The notes under the pieces were generated by a model, which saw only the letters and a list, made by a program, of their open reading frames with translations, had not been told where the DNA came from and did not search any database. Positions 51,535-62,330 of a DNA stretch of 64,000 nt are shown piece after piece (positions within the stretch are counted from its first letter, which is position 1; every line of letters starts with the position of its first letter). Made by a program: the position numbers and the translations under genes. This DNA is from Aedes albopictus (lineage: Eukaryota; Arthropoda; Insecta; Diptera; Culicidae), in assembly GCF_035046485.1 (NCBI RefSeq), contig NC_085137.1:479161396-479225395 (forward strand), in the 5' to 3' direction.

Positions 51535-52850
51535 TGTAAAGCCTGCGCACTTTAGAATCGGTACACTTTCAACCGGCTGCAGAACAAAAACGGTTTGACC
51601 TAGGAAAACATGGTGTAAGAAGCAAATGAAGCTTATTTATTGTATTTTGTAGGAAAAATATGAAAAATGCAGTTTTTATTTCTTTAACATATAATTTTGA
51701 TCTGATTGTGAAATTCTGGCCATTTTATTCTGCACAAACCAATGATCGTCAACATTTGCAAATTTCACAGTTTAGGAGCTGGTATTTCCACAAAAAAAAA
51801 ACAAAATCAAATTCATATCTTTGAACTTTGCTCAAAACTAGTTACGACATTAAACTCTTGACAAATATGATTCACAAGACCACAATAAACTTATTGCCTT
51901 ATTGTCCATTCACGCTATATTCAAAGTATAAATTTACTCAAAGTAATTTTTCATGAAAAAAATATTTCCTGGGATCATTTTTTAGAACTAAATTTCCCTA
52001 ATTCAAGTAGTCTAACATAATTCATATCGAAACCTGGATTAGTTTTGGAATTATTAGCAGTTTTTCCTCACAGTAGTCGGAAATTAACAGTCATAAGGCT
52101 AACTCCTCCTTATAGGCCCAAAATTAGATAGTTTTCATGAATGAAACACTTAAAACCATATAGATTATGAAACTATAGATGTAATTCTACGATCACAAAT
52201 AAAAAACTTCTGAGCAGATTCAGTTTTGTTAAAAAAATTGTTAGATCTTTCACGCCATCAAAACACATCCAATGAATTTCGTCAGCAATCGTCCATTCAG
52301 CTTTCGAGCCACGATTATTCATATTGTTCTGCGTCAAATCATTGGTTTCTTGTATACTTATACTATTCGTGTAGTATCCTTCTTGTATGCATATTTGCCG
52401 AACTAAAGTTTATGCGAAAACAGTTTTTTTACCTTAAATATCTATGCAAGCCTTTGATTTTCCATAGAACCCTTCAAAGGTTTACCATAGCTATATTTGA
52501 CATTTTAAAACACCAATGGAATATTTTACCTCCCTTAATCAACAATCATAATACCCACAACGATTCTATACTGCGTAATTGGTGGGTTTAGTAATTATAT
52601 ATTCCTACACAAATCTTGAATCTGACGATGGTTGATTTTTGCTCAATGTGTGCAGAAAAAACTGGAGTTATTTACGAATCCAGAGCAATAGTTCATCTAA
52701 ACAAATAAATACAGCAAATTTTATATTTTTCCTACAAACTACAATAGATAAGCTTCAATTGCTTCTAACAACACTTTTTTTTTCAAGTGACACCGTTTTG
52801 ATCTGCAGCCGGTTGAAAGTGTACCGATTCTAAAGTGCGCAGGCTTTACA
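51535..52850. mobile_element. 1.3-kb element with ~60-bp terminal inverted repeats
   Basis: The left end starts 'TGTAAAGCCTGCGCACTTTA' and continues through 'GAATCGGTACACTTTCAACC' to 'AACGG'. The right end is the near-exact inverse. A second inverted block follows further in, with 'GAAGCTTATTTATTG' and 'TTTGTAGGAAAAATAT' mirrored. The interior is AT-rich and has no transposase frame; a 121-codon plus frame has no domain. A flanking TA is possible if the ends are AAGCC...GGCTT, but the duplication is ambiguous. Superfamily unassigned. Confidence 0.8.
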
Positions 52851-52869
52851 ACACACAAAAGATTGCACA

Positions 52870-54240
52870 TACTCGTCTCCCTCTAGTTCTATAGAACCTT
52901 TTCCGTTGCAAGAGTGGATGACAAGTCGAGGCTCTTCTCAGTATTCAAGTTCCCGCGGAGGGCCGTCAGAACTATCGACGAGTTGGACATCCAATTTCGA
53001 ATTTCAAATCCTCCTCCTTTATGGACGAACCAAACGGATTTTGTGAGTTCGATAGCTTCTTGCTCCGTTTCCGTACTGGTTAACATGTCATCAACGTAAG
53101 TGCATCGTACGATTGCTGTAGCTGCAGCTGGATGCGTTTTGCTGAACCGTTCCGCGTTCGTGTTCCTTACGAACTGGGCGTTCGTTGGTGACCAGGAGGT
53201 TCCAAACGTGATCACCTGCATGACGTAGGTGCTGGATTCCTGGCCTTCCTCATTGTAGGAATTAAATGTGTTAAAAATAATGTTAATATTGATATATCGA
53301 AGATTCAGATTAAATCATCCGTTTGGTTTACCTTTACAAAAGTATAAGAAAAAACTCATATTCAATCGCATGTTTTGTGCTAGTGTACTAGATCTCGTTT
53401 GGGACGACTCGGAAAATGGACAGACTCGAAGAATGAGCACAAAAATGAACATGAAAGAAGAACGTGTGTGGCTTCACCAGCAAGCTTTCAATAACCCACC
53501 TGAATCACACCAGCGAGCTGATGGACGGGACTCATTATGCGGTAGAGAAAGAGAGAGAGAAAAAAAGGTTGAAAGAGAAAAATAGGTTTTGAATGGACAT
53601 GAACGGGAAGGGTGAAAAGAGAGTTCAGTTTGAAGAATGATGTAATCGAGTGATGATGTGCGCGTCGATAGGGAATTGGAAATTCTGTAGAAAATAAAAA
53701 AAATAAATAAAAATGAAAATGGAGTGCAAAAGAATTTACTATTGGTATTTTTAGTTTCAAATTGACGAATCCCGACACTCATCTTTCAGAAATTAAAGTT
53801 GTTGATCCTCGTTGCGAATATTGCGACTTGCTGAAACATTCCACGTATGTCGCCACATATCGCGAAACGATTCTGACGGAATCTGTACAGCACGTTGATC
53901 AGCGGTTCTAGCAAATCTGGTCCGGTAAGCAGCGCAGATTTCAACGATACCCCATTCGTCGTAGCAGACGCGTCCCAAACGAGTCTCCCCTTGCCTGGAT
54001 TGTTGGGAGTAACGACTGTAAAAACTGCTAAATACCAGACACATTCGTGGTTTTTTGCCAGTTCTTCGTTGGTTAGCTTACGCGCGTAGCCTTTTTCAAC
54101 GTATTCTGTCAACTTCTCTTTCACCACCCGTGCCACTTCATCATCCTTCTCCTTGCGGCGTTGCAGATGCTTAAAGACAGACTTGTTAGAATCCCAAAAT
54201 GGCCGCCACAATGGCCGACTTTGGGACAACCGATGTTCTC
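52870..54240 (-). pseudogene. BEL/Pao retrotransposon reverse transcriptase remnant
   Basis: Minus-strand frames in order carry RT motifs: 'NNPGKGRLVWDAS' and 'GPDLLEPLINVLYRFRQ' with 'GDIRGMFQQV' (53786-54229), then 'VITFGTSWSPTNAQFVRN' and the catalytic 'YVDD' box (near 53083-53100). These are diagnostic of BEL/Pao. Between the two pieces lies a ~530-bp stretch (about 53262-53797) that is not RT. An AATTAAA motif at both borders suggests an insertion. Frameshifts and stops also occur. RNase H and integrase are missing, the fragment ending near 52870 beside the long-TIR element. No LTR was identified. Confidence 0.8.
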
Positions 54241-54354
54241 GTCTGCACCTTCGCTTTAGTCCGTGCTCTCGTCATCCGTGTCTGAGCTAACTCCGTCACG
54301 CAGCCAATCCTTTACTTTGGAAGCTCCATTTATCTACTCATCGAGTTCGGCAAA

Positions 54355-55215
54355 TTATTGGACCACACTGTACTGCTGCTCTATTAACTTCTTTTCATCT
54401 TCCAGCAGGGATCTCTCAGCATCTAGTTTTCGTAGTTGCAATTCCAGCTGTGCTCTGGAAGACTTCCGCGAAGTTCCCGATTTCACTGACGCTGCCTTTA
54501 TACATTTATTTGGTAGATCTGGTTGCCTCGTCCCGTATTCCTTATTCGCTTTGCATGTAGCCTTCTTTTTTGGCGCTTCCGTCCTCGTAGTTTTGGAACT
54601 GTGACGAACTTTCCGATTCTCTTCACACTTCACACACCGCCACTGTTTTTTGTTTGGTGCCACCCATAACACTCATCGCACTGCACCAGGGTTGAAAAAA
54701 TCTCATTCAATTGACTGCATGCTTTTGACATTCATTTTCAGCTCCGTTGTGAGATACTTGAAAGTGAACGCAGAAAAATTCAACTACTTTGTGGAGGTAA
54801 TGACTGCACCATCATCAACACACGCTCTGCGCTGATGGATGCTTCATGTCAACACCGGCCGCATGAATGCGACTCGCCCATAAGTAAGCGTGGTGAATTT
54901 TTGTCGTTTGAGTGCCGGTCACAGGAAAAATGTTGCTTTTGAACCTCGCCGTCTCCCCAGTGTGAGCGGCGAGAGAATTTTTATTCTCTTTTCAATTGCC
55001 TCCGTGAAGGACAGGGGCTTCAACGTCAGATGCGGTGTGGTGAAAAGACAAAAACAAAAACTCACGTTCGTTGGGAGCTTCGGATTTTTTGCAACCGTGC
55101 ACTGCACCATCCGGCTGTGATCCGCGGAACGACATGTTTGACAACTGTGACCGATCGTTCCAGACTCTTTGTCCCGCGGGGAAGGGACATTGTGTTCCCG
55201 ACTTTCCGACAATCT
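54355..55215 (-). pseudogene. BEL/Pao gag N-terminal remnant, split by a hAT MITE
   Basis: The upstream part (55107-55215) has 'CQTCRSADHSRMVQC', the start of a PHD-like zinc finger typical of BEL/Pao gag in mosquitoes. The downstream part (54355-54672) has the closing 'WRCVKCEE' cysteines, then a basic region and a glutamate/lysine-rich coiled-coil segment 'RSLLEDEKKLIEQQ'. A 413-bp hAT MITE with exact TSD separates them. It sits directly upstream of the RT remnant and in the same orientation, as expected for one element. It is non-functional. Confidence 0.7.
54687..55099. mobile_element. hAT-type MITE, 413 bp, exact 8-bp TSD
   Basis: Ends 'CAGGGTTGAAAAAATC' and 'GGATTTTTTGCAACCGTG' are inverted repeats with two mismatches. 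They are flanked by exact CACTGCAC at 54679-54686 and 55100-55107. It splits the BEL/Pao gag zinc finger. The short frames within (61-76 codons) have no domain. Confidence 0.85.
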
Positions 55216-55264
55216 ACTTTTGACTGAGGAAGTCTTTCATCCTCTGCGAGTACTCCTAGTCCTG

Positions 55265-55500
55265 TTACCACACCACCTTCGTTACTTGAAACTTCACCAT
55301 TGAAGAGCTCATCGTAGTGCTGTCGCTCTTGACCTGTCGACCTCTCGACGTTCCTTGATTATCTCGGCACATGTCGGCTTGTAGCACAAAGCCTTTGTGC
55401 GAGCGGTTCAGCTTCTCGTAGAACTTCCGTGTGTTAGCGCGGTACAGCTCTTTCACCGCTCCAGAAAACTGAGTTCTGTCTGTTCTGCACTTGTCTGTAA
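55265..55500 (-). pseudogene. LINE ORF2 fragment, upstream of RT
   Basis: The minus-strand frame 'ELYRANTRKFYEKLNRSHKG' and 'VLQADMCRDNQG' matches the linker between endonuclease and RT of mosquito LINEs, where 'FYEKxNxxRxGFxPxxxMCxD' is usual. It continues with a frameshift. It abuts the BEL gag remnant at about 55215-55265. It could be the same broad LINE type as 60845-62330, but the overlap is too short to say. Confidence 0.55.
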
Positions 55501-56341
55501 CGCGCCTAGAAGTTAATAATCAATGTTAACTTCTTTTCTCGATCAGCCTTGATAGCTGTGTAGTGTCGGTAGCGGTTGTCTCAATTGGCTAAGACTAACC
55601 TGTTCCGGGGGTAAAAGTCCACTTAACAGGGAACCTCAATCTAGGGTGTCAGGCGGCCCGTGCTGATGGATGAATGGTTGAGGGGGTTTAAAATATGCTC
55701 GATCTTTAACGGAGCCCGTAACGTAGGTAGATCTTCTTTTTGTGTTGCGTTACGGTTAAAGATCTACCAAACCGAACCCTACTGACATCCGGTTTGTCAA
55801 GTTGGGGTAATGTGTTTTGGTAATAAGGATTCATGGTACAAAGTTCTTGATACTGGTGACAGTTTCAAAACATTGCATTTATTCTGCCTTGCTGATAGTT
55901 AAAGAATCGGATTTTGCCCACCCGAAACTACACTTGATGTTAGGGAAAAAACATGCTTCACGTATCTAATTGCGTACTAACCTATCAAGGACTGTTAAGT
56001 TCTGGTAATTCAAGGACTCACGTACATTCTTATTGCAGAGCACATTCTCTAATTTGACAGAGTTTTGCAGCTAGCCTTAAGTCCCGGGTTTTTCTATGTT
56101 GTCCTGGGACTAAACTAGAAGCAAGACATGAATGGGGCCAGAGTTCCGATGCATGGATAAATATCAGTACTACCGTTTTGTTTTTCTCAGAGCTCAAATA
56201 GATTGTGTTTGATTAGGGGCGCTCTGTCACTAGGATTTAAATCTCTATGATAACGGGACCTTTTCATCGCAATCGATTTCTTGCACCTCTGGGATAACAA
56301 AACAGGAACTGTACAGAAATCGATGCTTCATTGCCTCTCAA
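55501..56341. other. Unclassified DNA with a short inverted repeat at 55.70-55.78 kb
   Basis: 'CGATCTTTAACGG' and 'GGTAGATCTTC' near 55700-55740 are mirrored by 'CGTTACGGTTAAAGATCTACC' parts near 55750-55770, so a hairpin of about 20 bp is possible. No gene recognised. Confidence 0.35.
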
Positions 56342-57601
56342 TGGACTGTATCGTTAATTATAAGTACACCTTTAAGGCTCTGTATTAAAAAGACTATGCC
56401 TTATTTTGTTAACTGCTTTGTGTCTATGTGTTGCTAACGTTGTAAACAAACGATAACCTTCATTAAAAGTTAAAGTTTTTCCTCAAGTGGAACAATGCGA
56501 GGGTTTACGGAGGAGAAGCGAAAATCGATTGTGACCAGGCACTGCAAGGAAAAATGATCATCGCTAAGAAAATTAGCAAAAATTGAATGTGTTAGGGTTT
56601 TTGTTGTCCAAAATGCTATCAAACGATTCGGTATGCATAACACACTAAAAGACTTACCCGGACGCGACAAAAAACAGGTGCGTCCAAGTCAAATTTGGAC
56701 AGCAAAACTTGCAAAATCGTTGAAGGAAAATAGGAGGTATCCATTAGAGATTACGCAAAAAAGTTTGAAACGACTGTTGGTATGGTTCAACGCGCCAAGG
56801 AGCGTAATTCCCCGAAGACCTACCCAAAACAGAAATGTCCAAAACGCAGTCAAATTCTGGCGGATTATGTGAAAACTCAGGCTTGGAAGCTGTACGACGA
56901 TGTTTAGAGCAAAAATTGCATGTGCATATTCATGGATGATGAAACGTATGTCAACAGATTTTCACTGTTAAGCATGGCACGGATGTTACGAATTAGGAGA
57001 AATCGATTTTTTGCGAAAAAAAATGGGAAAATGTGTCAATTTGTCAATGTGGTATGAAATCGTCACCTTTCTTCACCGTCCCAGGTATGAACGTCGAAAT
57101 ATACCGGAAGGAATGTCTCCAGAAACATATTCTGCTACTCATCTGAAAGCACAAAGGTCCTACATTACTTTGGCCGGATTTGGCGTCCTGCCACTATGCG
57201 CGTGACACCTTTGACAGGTATGAAGTAAACAATGTTCAATTTGTGGAAGAGGCAATGAATCCTCTAAATTGCCCGTAAATAAGGCCCATTGAGAAATAGT
57301 TAACTTTGATGGAAGGGAAACTACGGAAAAAGGATAGAGGAGCAGAGGACGTCACAAAATTCAAGAAAAACTGGGTCAACGTATGCAAAACCATCGTCGG
57401 AACGGTTGTCCAAAACCTTATGAAGCACGCCAAGAAGAAAGTGCGAGAGGTGGCAAGATCCACGAAAAATTAAATATACAATCATGTCATGGGCTTTCTG
57501 ATGGTCAATGAACAATGTAATTGAATTTAATTTACAAAATAAATAAAACATTTTGAAATACAGCAATTTTAAGGTGCACTCATAATTAACGATACAGTCC
57601 T
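56342..57601 (+). mobile_element. Tc1-like transposon, copy B, full length (1,260 bp)
   Basis: Terminal inverted repeats 'GGACTGTATCGTTAATTATA' and its inverse (ending 'TAATTAACGATACAGTCC') enclose one transposase pseudogene. The right flank is TA (57602-57603); the left flank TA is mutated to AA/T. Its length is as expected for Tc1-like elements. The same family as copy A at 43381-45050, but uninterrupted, so it serves as the reference for copy A's insertions. Confidence 0.9.
56493..57470 (+). pseudogene. Tc1-like transposase pseudogene, copy B
   Basis: Starts around 56493 with 'MRGFTEEKRKSIVTRHC', a DNA-binding helix-turn-helix region. This is followed by 'FGMHNTLKDLPGRDKKQ' (linker with a degraded GR-rich motif) and 'FMDDETYV', the first catalytic aspartate region, near 56930-56955. 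The C-terminal half is around 57010-57470, with 'AGFGVLPLCA', 'WVNVCKTIVGTVVQN' and a terminal 'KKKVREVARST'-like segment. Stops and frameshifts (near 56560, 56870, 56970 and 57200) break the frame. It belongs to the IS630-Tc1-mariner superfamily; the exact catalytic spacing cannot be read because of the frameshifts. Confidence 0.8.
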
Positions 57602-57738
57602 TAGTACGGTATGCACTAAATACTAAGGATACGGGTAATGCCACAAAAGATACTGGTCGCAGTGGCTCACCCGAACAGGAAAAACAATATAACGCGCCTT
57701 CTTTGCTCTTGTACGGTGTTGTAACATTCTCGCCCATA

Positions 57739-58124
57739 CAGTGGTACAAATTCGTTTAAACGCACATACTTCTTAAAACATTCTCTTTATGATGCTGCAT
57801 GTTAAAATTTATGATAATAACGCTCTAAGTATCACTAGTAATAGTACTTGTTGAAATGCATATTGATATCAAAAATTGTCAAATAATTTACCAATAACAA
57901 TTATGGAACAAACGAAAAAAGGGCGTTTAAACGAATTCTCCTCCAAAAATGAGATAGTTATCCCCTGATAAAAATAAAACGAATTGAAAATAATTCTTCG
58001 TTACTCGTGCAGATAGTATATTACGTGAGTGTCTATCGAAATATCTACCAATAAAACACAGATGACATTCAAGTAAAGCTTACCGTTCAAAAATCAAGTG
58101 CGTTTAAACGAATTTGTACCACTG
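57739..58124. mobile_element. TA-flanked mariner-type MITE, 386 bp
   Basis: The ends 'CAGTGGTACAAATTCGTTTA' (continuing AACGCAC) and their exact inverse form a perfect ~27-bp TIR, flanked by TA at 57737-57738 and 58125-58126. A subterminal 'CGTTTAAACGAATT' recurs near 57925. It is AT-rich and non-coding. The perfect ends suggest a young copy. Confidence 0.9.
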
Positions 58125-58126
58125 TA

Positions 58127-60840
58127 TAACCAAATTCTCGATTTTCAAATGTTCATATTCGCCGTCGTATCAGTCGTTTCTGTGATTCGGAGTCGCGGAG
58201 CCAAGTGCTGCAGTCAAGCGAATCGGATATCCTTCCAGCCTTTTTAGAGTGTAGCTGCGCCAAGCTGCTCATCCCTTGGTGGAGCCACTGCTTACTTCTG
58301 TGCGTAGTCTTGAGCCATTCCTATAGAACACTGACAACAGTGTTAAATACAATGCTAATACGAAACAATTTCTCTGGTTGGTAATATTTTCAAATTTGAT
58401 CAATTATATTTAACAGAAAATACACCTTCGGATTTGTATTTCATTATGTGATCAAGATAGTTTTCCCTGGAGTTCTAAAGCCGACTAATTATCAGCAGTA
58501 CAATCCTTCATTATATATCTCATTCATCAGCTAGTTTCTAACAACGTATCTCTCAATTAGTGAAAAATAAGGCCGCGATGTGACCATAAATCCATCTGAA
58601 AAGGCACTCTGTGTTCCATCTTCTATCAGAAAGCTTCCGTAGCCATTCGTTCCTCGCACATGCATTCGAATTCCAGTGCACTCGACACCCCACGCCACAT
58701 CAATGACCACGACGAGAGCTGGCTATACTTTTGCATTAGATTTCGTTCCTCAAACCACGGTCCTTGCCCCTTACCGACTGATCGTAGGGCACCCCAGCAG
58801 TGTTGTCCTTTGCCGAATGACGCTTATAGCAACCACACGAATTTCCTAGGACCAGGCACCGACCCAGTCATAGTCTGCACATCGAAACGTATTTTATTTA
58901 TTTATAAATACCGAGATGCAGAAATGAGGATGCACACTCGTTCGGATACTTCTGTGCCTACCCACAAAGGCAGCCCCAATCCGACGACAACGACGGTGGC
59001 GGCGGCTGCGATGAGCCTATTCCGAAATGCGAAACGCACCGTATTTATCCGTATCCGTCGTAGCCGTAGCAGTCATTGCTGCCCGGAGGCTTTCCACAGA
59101 AACGACCACCTCGATCGTCGCCCCACGGAACGGATATCAAAGTTCGGAAAAGACCACACCACACGACCTAGCTACTACCATCATCGAGCACAGAAAACTA
59201 GAGCCTAGCTGGAGTGCGGTGGCATGCAGCAGTCGGGCATTGTGTTTGCGATTCCCAACAACACAAGACAAAACAAAATAAAACCATTCGCCAATCCCCA
59301 AATCAAAATCTCGAATGATAAATTTTATATAAATTTATCCCATTTTGCCCTTTCGGTTTGGAGTTGGAACTGGAATGCGAATGGGATGGTGCACTGTGGG
59401 TAAGAATTTGGGATTTCACGACAGAAGTCGTGGAACTTACTTACCAATTATTGGTGAACAATGCAATAAATACATGGAACGAGCTCACCAAGCTCAGTTT
59501 TAACTTTTAGCTGAATCTTTTGAGAGAAATTACTCAACGGGGATTTTAAAATTCCATGAGTTCTCCTCACAAACGCACGGGATTATCGTCTTCTATTTTA
59601 TATTTTTGCAACATGGGGTTCCTGGCAAATTTGAGAAAGGCGAAGAAATTGATTATGAATTCACTCGCTCACTGCAGATCGTTTATATCTCTGCACAGTG
59701 TGTTACATCAGTTCTACGTCAAGTTTTCATTGCAATCTTTCGACTTCTGACGCATAGTTCTTCATAGAACACACCGAATACTCGCTATTCCCGGTCCTAC
59801 GTATCTAAGAGAATGAGCCCCACCGATGACGACGACGACGACGACGTTGCTTTCGTTTATATCCTCTGCACCCTTCCCCGGATAAACCGACCGACCGACG
59901 AGAAGAGCAGTGTACCCTCTTTCTGATAGCGCCGAGGCAAATTGGTACGCACGATACGCACTAAACGAATCCTGGTCCAGTCCAACTTGGTCGGTTCCCG
60001 AACTCAGCTTCTTACCCATTCCCATGAATTTCCAAGTGGGCGGCCGGTCTTTATCTGCGGATTCAAATGAAAAAGCAGCAGCAACGGAGAACGGACCAAC
60101 GACGACAGACGACGATATGGTTTTGAGGTAAAACAATACGCACGCACCTACCCTCGGAAAGCGACTGCTGGCTGGTGTTGCGAAATAAGCTCCTGGAGGC
60201 TTAGGAGCGAGACGTGCATCAACGCAGAGTGCAATTGGTTTGACCGGTTGTGGTTGATGACGGGTGGTGATGGTGGTGGTGTTTGAGGGCAAGGCGGGAT
60301 GCAAACAAATGCAAACAAGTGACTGCTTATTGCACGGTGCAAATGCATTAGAATGTTGGGGAAGATTGCGAAACAGGTGCGGTTAAGTGTGCCTAAGTAG
60401 ATGGTTAGTCGAAATTTTCCTTTTTGAGAATCTTCCCACGTAACATTTTTAGTCAAATAGACTAGAAGAGGTTCTTAGAATTATTATTGAATCAAAATAA
60501 AAGGTAACAGGTTTCATGATGGTTTTCAAAACCTCTACAAGACTAATTGGTCATCAAAATGTTACTTGGAGTTTGATGCTACACAAAGGGCTTTTCAACT
60601 ATTTCAAAACAGGCTCATTTGAAAAAGAAAGTCTAATGTGATAGTAGTGCCTTTCCCGTAAGAATAAAAAAATACTTGTTTTGGTAAAGAATACTCAGTT
60701 TTTTTTATATCTCCGGAATGGATAAAATTTCCAAGCTAATTTCATTAGTGTTTAAACACTATCTATTCTCAACCTTACCTTGATACCTTGTTGGCAATAA
60801 AGTAATTTCACTCCTTGCTTTACTCCAACGCCTAGCGTAT
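58127..60840. other. Unique DNA with GC-balanced islands at 58.6-59.3 and 59.8-60.3 kb
   Basis: Two open frames of about 180 codons (58660-59208 plus; 59762-60304 minus) lie in the islands. Each overlaps other open frames and neither has a recognised domain, signal peptide or codon pattern I can defend. A GAC/GTC microsatellite at 59827-59845 lies within the second. Untranslated exons or regulatory DNA are possible. Confidence 0.3.
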
Positions 60841-61114
60841 AGTAGAGCACCATCTTCGTCGGTCTTGGCCGATGTGCCCCGAACGTGTAGGGATTGCAGC
60901 CTACCGCGTGTAGCTCAGCGTCTCAGAGTGAATTTCGTTTCGTTTGCAAGTTACGGGATCTATCCGTCAAAGGCTCTATTCACAGCTGAAATACGCCTTT
61001 TCACTTTACGGGAAACGTCGTTGTCACATGTCACAAGTGTTGCAAGGTAAACACATTCTTAAATAACTTCAAATACATCCCAATCAATCACTACCTCAGC
61101 ACTAACACGACTAG

Positions 61115-61273
61115 CCCAAGCACGACGCATGTCATATAAGAGTTACGGCAGCGCAAGTTTTGGTTGTTAATTCAACGTTATTTCAACACAATGCTATAAT
61201 TACGTCGAATTAACTTCTATATAACCAAAACTTGCGCTGTCGTAACTCTTATACAACATGCGTGTTGCTTCCC
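61115..61273. mobile_element. Foldback MITE 1 inside the LINE, ~160 bp
   Basis: The left half 'ATAAGAGTTACGGCAGCGCA' then 'AGTTTTGGTT' is mirrored by 'AACCAAAACTTGCGCTGTCG' then 'TAACTCTTAT'. Outer bases 'GCATG' and 'CATGC' also pair. The stem has several mismatches and the loop is about 60 bp. The sequence is a diverged relative of the foldback next to it. Confidence 0.7.
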
Positions 61274-61448
61274 AAGTAACACACTTGTCACCGAAGAGTC
61301 ACGGCGGCGCAGGTTTTTGTTGCGCAGAAGTCACTGTGACTTACTTCTAACAAATAAACACTTACTTGCTAGAAGTAAGTCACAGTGACTTCTGCGCAAC
61401 AAAAACCTGCGCCGCCGTGACTCTTCGGTGACAAGTGTGTTACTTGGG
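61271..61448. mobile_element. Foldback MITE 2 inside the LINE, 178 bp, near-perfect palindrome
   Basis: Left arm, starting CCCAAGTAACACACTTGTCA, is the exact inverse of the right arm, ending 'TGACAAGTGTGTTACTTGGG', over about 80 bp per side. The loop is about 20 bp around 'AACAAATAAACACTTACTTG'. Stem elements 'GAGTCACGGCGGCGCAGG' and 'AGAAGTCACTGTGACTTACT' pair without mismatch. It is directly joined to foldback 1 and shares its core plan, but is younger by its perfect pairing. Confidence 0.9.
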
Positions 61449-62330
61449 TTGGGGTAGGCCTGTCGCTGTCTCTACCCGCAATCCTGTACTTCGCCTTGGT
61501 AGAGTTAATCGTCAAGCCTATCCTCAATGTCTCTCTTTTCTGATGAGCATAAGCTTCCTCCACTGCCCTACTACCGATGCCGATGCGATGAGATCAATAT
61601 CGTCCGCAAAGCAAGGAGCATGTGTGACACTGCACGCCAGACCTACTAATCGCTCCTTCGAGTGCAATGTTGAACAAATTTGAAATCTATCCAAGGTCAC
61701 AAACGAGGTAGACACTTCGTCTCCGATCCGATACTTGATTTTGATACATCTAGAGTAGCGCGTATCTGCCTTATTAGTTTCGCCGGAAACCATGTTATGA
61801 CATTGTCTGCCAATGCTCATTTCTTGTAGATTGGGCATATGATGCCATCCAACTAGCTGGTAGGCAATTTTTCATCTTCAAAATCTTCACAACAATCTGG
61901 TGGATTGATTGATGTAGCTGCTCACTTCCGTGCTTAAGAAGTTCGACCGGAATCTCATCTTGCTCAACAGCCTTGCTGTTTTTCAGCTCCTTAAGGGCCT
62001 TCTTAACCTTCTTCGTATATTAGCCGACGCGCACCTCGTTGACATAGAATATGCTCAACGTGCGAGACTAGGTTAACCTCATCCAGTGTTGACGGTCCAC
62101 TGCTTGACCGTCATCCATTATGGTAATCCTGTTTCTGAGAGCTCCTTCACTGCTACCATTCAACAAATCTTCGAAGTGCTCCTATCCTCTGGCTGCAACC
62201 ATTGTTGACTGCACTGGCACAGTCTTGTGCCGAGCACCATTGACAGTTGCATAAAACCTCCGCACATTTTTCCTGATCATACTTTCCTACGCTTCAGCAA
62301 TCACACCAGGGTAGTGCAGTTTCAGGATGG

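Larger units (their letters stand above)
60845..62330 (-). pseudogene. LINE ORF2 (non-LTR retrotransposon) pseudogene
   Basis: Read on the minus strand from 62330 down: the linker 'NVRRFYATVNGARHK' (~62226-62272), 'IMDDGQAVDR' (~62100-62130), the RT start 'ALKELKNSKAVEQDEIPVEL' (~61930-62000), and 'SWMASYAQ' near 61840. It then jumps by an internal deletion to 'GDEVSTSFVTLDRFQ' and the RT catalytic box 'FADDIDLI' (61590-61610), followed by 'RIGLTINSTKAKYRIAG' (~61460-61520). After two foldback insertions (61115-61448) it resumes as 'ATLVTCDNDVSRKVKRR' (~60990-61060). Stops, frameshifts and the deletion of most palm/fingers residues make it dead. The 3' tail is missing. Confidence 0.85.

Noticed and set aside
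55700..55780. Hairpin near 55.74 kb as an RNA element
   Set aside because: Short stem with no conserved fold or flanking context that I can recognise.
58660..60304. Two ~180-codon ORFs
   Set aside because: No domain or exon structure recognisable; one spans a (GAC)n microsatellite that creates an acidic/valine run.
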